From NCBI GenBank assembly GCA_027483785.1, contig JAIXTU010000156.1, positions 1-6,653 of the forward strand: a DNA stretch of 6,653 bases, in the 5' to 3' direction. The notes beneath the pieces are model-generated. The model was not told the DNA's origin. It did no database searches and saw only the letters and a list, made by a program, of their open reading frames with translations. Shown piece after piece: positions 4,684 to 6,653 of this stretch. The translations under genes and the position numbers were made by a program. Within the stretch, counting starts at the first letter, position 1. Every line of letters begins with the position of its first letter. Source of the stretch: Flavobacterium sp. GTDB lineage: Bacteria > Bacteroidota > Bacteroidia > Flavobacteriales > Flavobacteriaceae.

Positions 4684-6653
4684 GCTCATTATTTTAGAAA
4701 TCAAGACACCACAGATTACGAAGCATTATTAACGATTTGTAGAGAACGAACCGTTATTCTACTAACTGCAACACCTTTTAATAATTCTCCGGCTGATATA
4801 TTTTCACTACTGAAATTATTTATTGTTCCTGGTAAATCCGGAATAACGATCGATGATAATTTAGAAGGTTTATTTCGCGGCTTTAATTACAAATACAATA
4901 GACTTTCAGAAATTATCAAAAATTGCAATTCGAATAAACCACATAAAAGACAAAAAGCTGAGTTGCTTTATCGAACATTTCTCGGAAAGGAGCTACCAAT
5001 CGACACCGCAATAGTAAGACACGAGACAAAAACCTTAGCAAATCAAATCAAAAGTATTATTTCCTCAGTAGTAATTCGTCGAAATCGCCTGGATTTGCAG
5101 GAAGATTACGTCTATAAATCAGAAGTAGGGGATTTATCAAAAGTAATAGACCCAATTGAATTATTTTATCACTTAACTCTTGAGCAAAGTGCATTTTATG
5201 ATCGAATTCTCAACGAGTATTTTGCAGAAAATGGAAGATTCAAAGGCGCAATCTATCAACCTTTTAGCTACGAAAAAGTTTTCGATGAAGAAAAACTAGA
5301 CGAACAGGGAAACAGACAATTCCTGCAACAGCAAAACTTATTTGATTTTATGAGACGTTTATTAGTAAAACGTTTCGAAAGTTCTTTTGGAGCATTTAGC
5401 AAATCAATAGAGCGGTTTTTACAAGTCCACCTTGCTGTTAGAGATTTTATTAAAAAATCAAATGGTAAATATATATTAGACAGAGGACTAATTGATAAGA
5501 TAAAAACATTTGATGCGGATGATATTGATAGAATTTTAAACGAGTATTCACAAGATTTACTAAACAAAAAAGTTCCGAAAAACAACACAGTTTACGATGT
5601 TAACACTTTTGAAAAGAAATTAGATTTTCTTGCCGATATAGAAAATGATATTGTAGTTTTTCAAGAAATCCAAATTCAATTGAAATCCTTACATATTGTT
5701 GATAATGACCCAAAAAGAGAACGAATTGCAACCGAAATAAAGACGATTCTAGCAACTAATACGAACAGAAAAATAATACTTTTTTCAGAATATGTTGATA
5801 CAATAAAACATTTAGAGTCCTATTTCCGTAAAATATTTGGAACTCGATTAATCGTTTGCGACGGGAAAGTTTCAAAAGAGTTAGCAAAAAATCTTAATTC
5901 AGATTTCAATGCGCAGTATAAAGGAAGCCAAACCAATCACTTTGACGTGCTAATTACAAGCGATAAACTTTCGGAAGGTTTCAATTTAAACCGTGCAGGT
6001 GTTATTGTCAATTACGATATCCCTTGGAATCCCACAAGAGTTATTCAAAGAGTAGGTCGTATAAATCGTATTGGAGCAAAAGTATTTGACGACCTTTACA
6101 TTTATAACTTTTTTCCCTCCGAAATAGGAGCTGACATCGTAAAATCAAGAGAAATAGCATCTCAAAAAATGTACTTAATACACAGTTCATTAGGGGAAGA
6201 TGCCAAAATTTTCGATGAAGAAGAAGAGCCAACAGCTTCAGGTCTGTATTTTAAACTAAATCAAAATCCAGATGAAGATGGCGAGGTCAATACATCAACA
6301 CATGTTCGAAATACATACAATAATATTGAAATAAAATATCCAGAATTAATTGAGAAAATAAATCGTTTACCTTCAAGAGTTAAAACAGCTAAGATATCTG
6401 AACAATATCAGCTTAATGTTCTAAGAAAAAAGGGATTGAGCTTGTTCGCTCAAATTGTTGATAAAGAAGACACACCTAAACCAGAAGTAAATGAAATTAC
6501 TTTTGAAGAATTATTGAATAATACTAAATGCGACTTTGAAGAAAATAAATTACCGCTATCAAAGTTCTTTTGGAAGAATTATGAAAATATTAAAACATTC
6601 AAACCAACCATAAGAACGGGAAGAAGTGACATTGCGCTGGAAGCAAAAGCCCT

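Larger units (their letters stand above)
3595..6653 (+). pseudogene. PLD-nuclease / SNF2-like SF2 helicase, interrupted by a nonsense codon; 3' end beyond window
   Basis: Read through the single TAA at 4681-4683, the frame is open for 1019 codons to the right edge. Numbering from ATG 3595, motifs in order are: PLD HxK at 134-136 and GSSN at 159-162; Walker A at 284-292; Walker B as V-D-stop-A-H (361-365); motif III LLTATPFNN (389-397); a long insert (about 410-700); the second RecA-like lobe with KIILFSEYVDT, motif V LITSDKLSEGFNL (786-798) and motif VI VIQRVGRINRIG (816-827, with the arginine fingers). A further C-terminal region runs off the window. Intact, this would be an ATP-driven DNA translocase carrying a nuclease, the likely restriction effector partner of the upstream methyltransferase. 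The downstream half has no further stop, no frameshift and no in-frame ATG until 5350, so the lesion looks recent and internal reinitiation could not restore the motor. Confidence 0.85.

Noticed and set aside
5268..5588. Open frame on the - strand of about 106 codons, and shorter ones at 1420-1614, 3924-4118 and 6041-6232
   Set aside because: All lie antisense to well-supported coding sequence with clear protein motifs, and their translations show no recognisable domain.
4684..6653. Helicase C-terminal half as an independently translated gene
   Set aside because: There is no in-frame ATG until 5350, which is past motif III, and no leader-like spacing, so a separate functional gene is not supported.

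Overview
The window is strongly A+T-rich, uses TAA or TAG stops, and has A-rich sequence rather than strong Shine-Dalgarno sites before its start codons. Together with the protein families seen, this suggests a Bacteroidota genome, probably Flavobacteriia-like. This is inference from style, not a database match. All recognisable genes lie on the + strand, and the window reads as part of an anti-phage or restriction-modification island.

Layout: (1) 2-1057, the C-terminal part of an Eco57I/TaqI-type adenine-N6 DNA methyltransferase, whose catalytic N-terminus lies before the window. (2) 1058-1162, a short intergenic region with a hairpin that overlaps the only ribosome-binding-like sequence of the next gene. 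(3) 1163-1789, a DUF4062 protein. (4) 1779-3218, overlapping it by 11 bases, a Schlafen-type AlbA_2 / GHKL-ATPase-like protein (COG2865 type) with an EGVN-repeat linker and a C-terminal winged helix. (5) 3214-3519, the orphan C-terminal module of a second protein of the same family (LNTEP linker plus helical tail), with no start codon and in another frame. (6) 3520-3594, a spacer with a perfect 12-bp inverted repeat that is also a near copy of part of the orphan tail. (7) 3595 to the window end, a PLD-nuclease / SNF2-like helicase gene of at least 1019 codons, interrupted by one in-frame TAA.

The two most notable points are these. The TAA at 4681-4683 replaces exactly the glutamate codon of the DEAH (Walker B) box, reading V-D-stop-A-H, while the remaining 1.97 kb of frame is open and carries intact helicase motifs III, V and VI. 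Also, the gene for the AlbA_2 ATPase is followed, with a 5-base frame overlap, by an alternative C-terminal module of its own family that begins exactly at a linker-repeat boundary. This suggests exchange or loss of C-terminal DNA-binding modules at repetitive linkers.

Working model (inference): the methyltransferase marks host DNA, the PLD-helicase is the restriction or translocation effector, and the translationally coupled DUF4062 / AlbA_2-ATPase pair is a regulatory or second effector module. In this sequence the effector is disabled by a single substitution, so the island is either recently inactivated, mixed in the population, or affected by a sequencing error.
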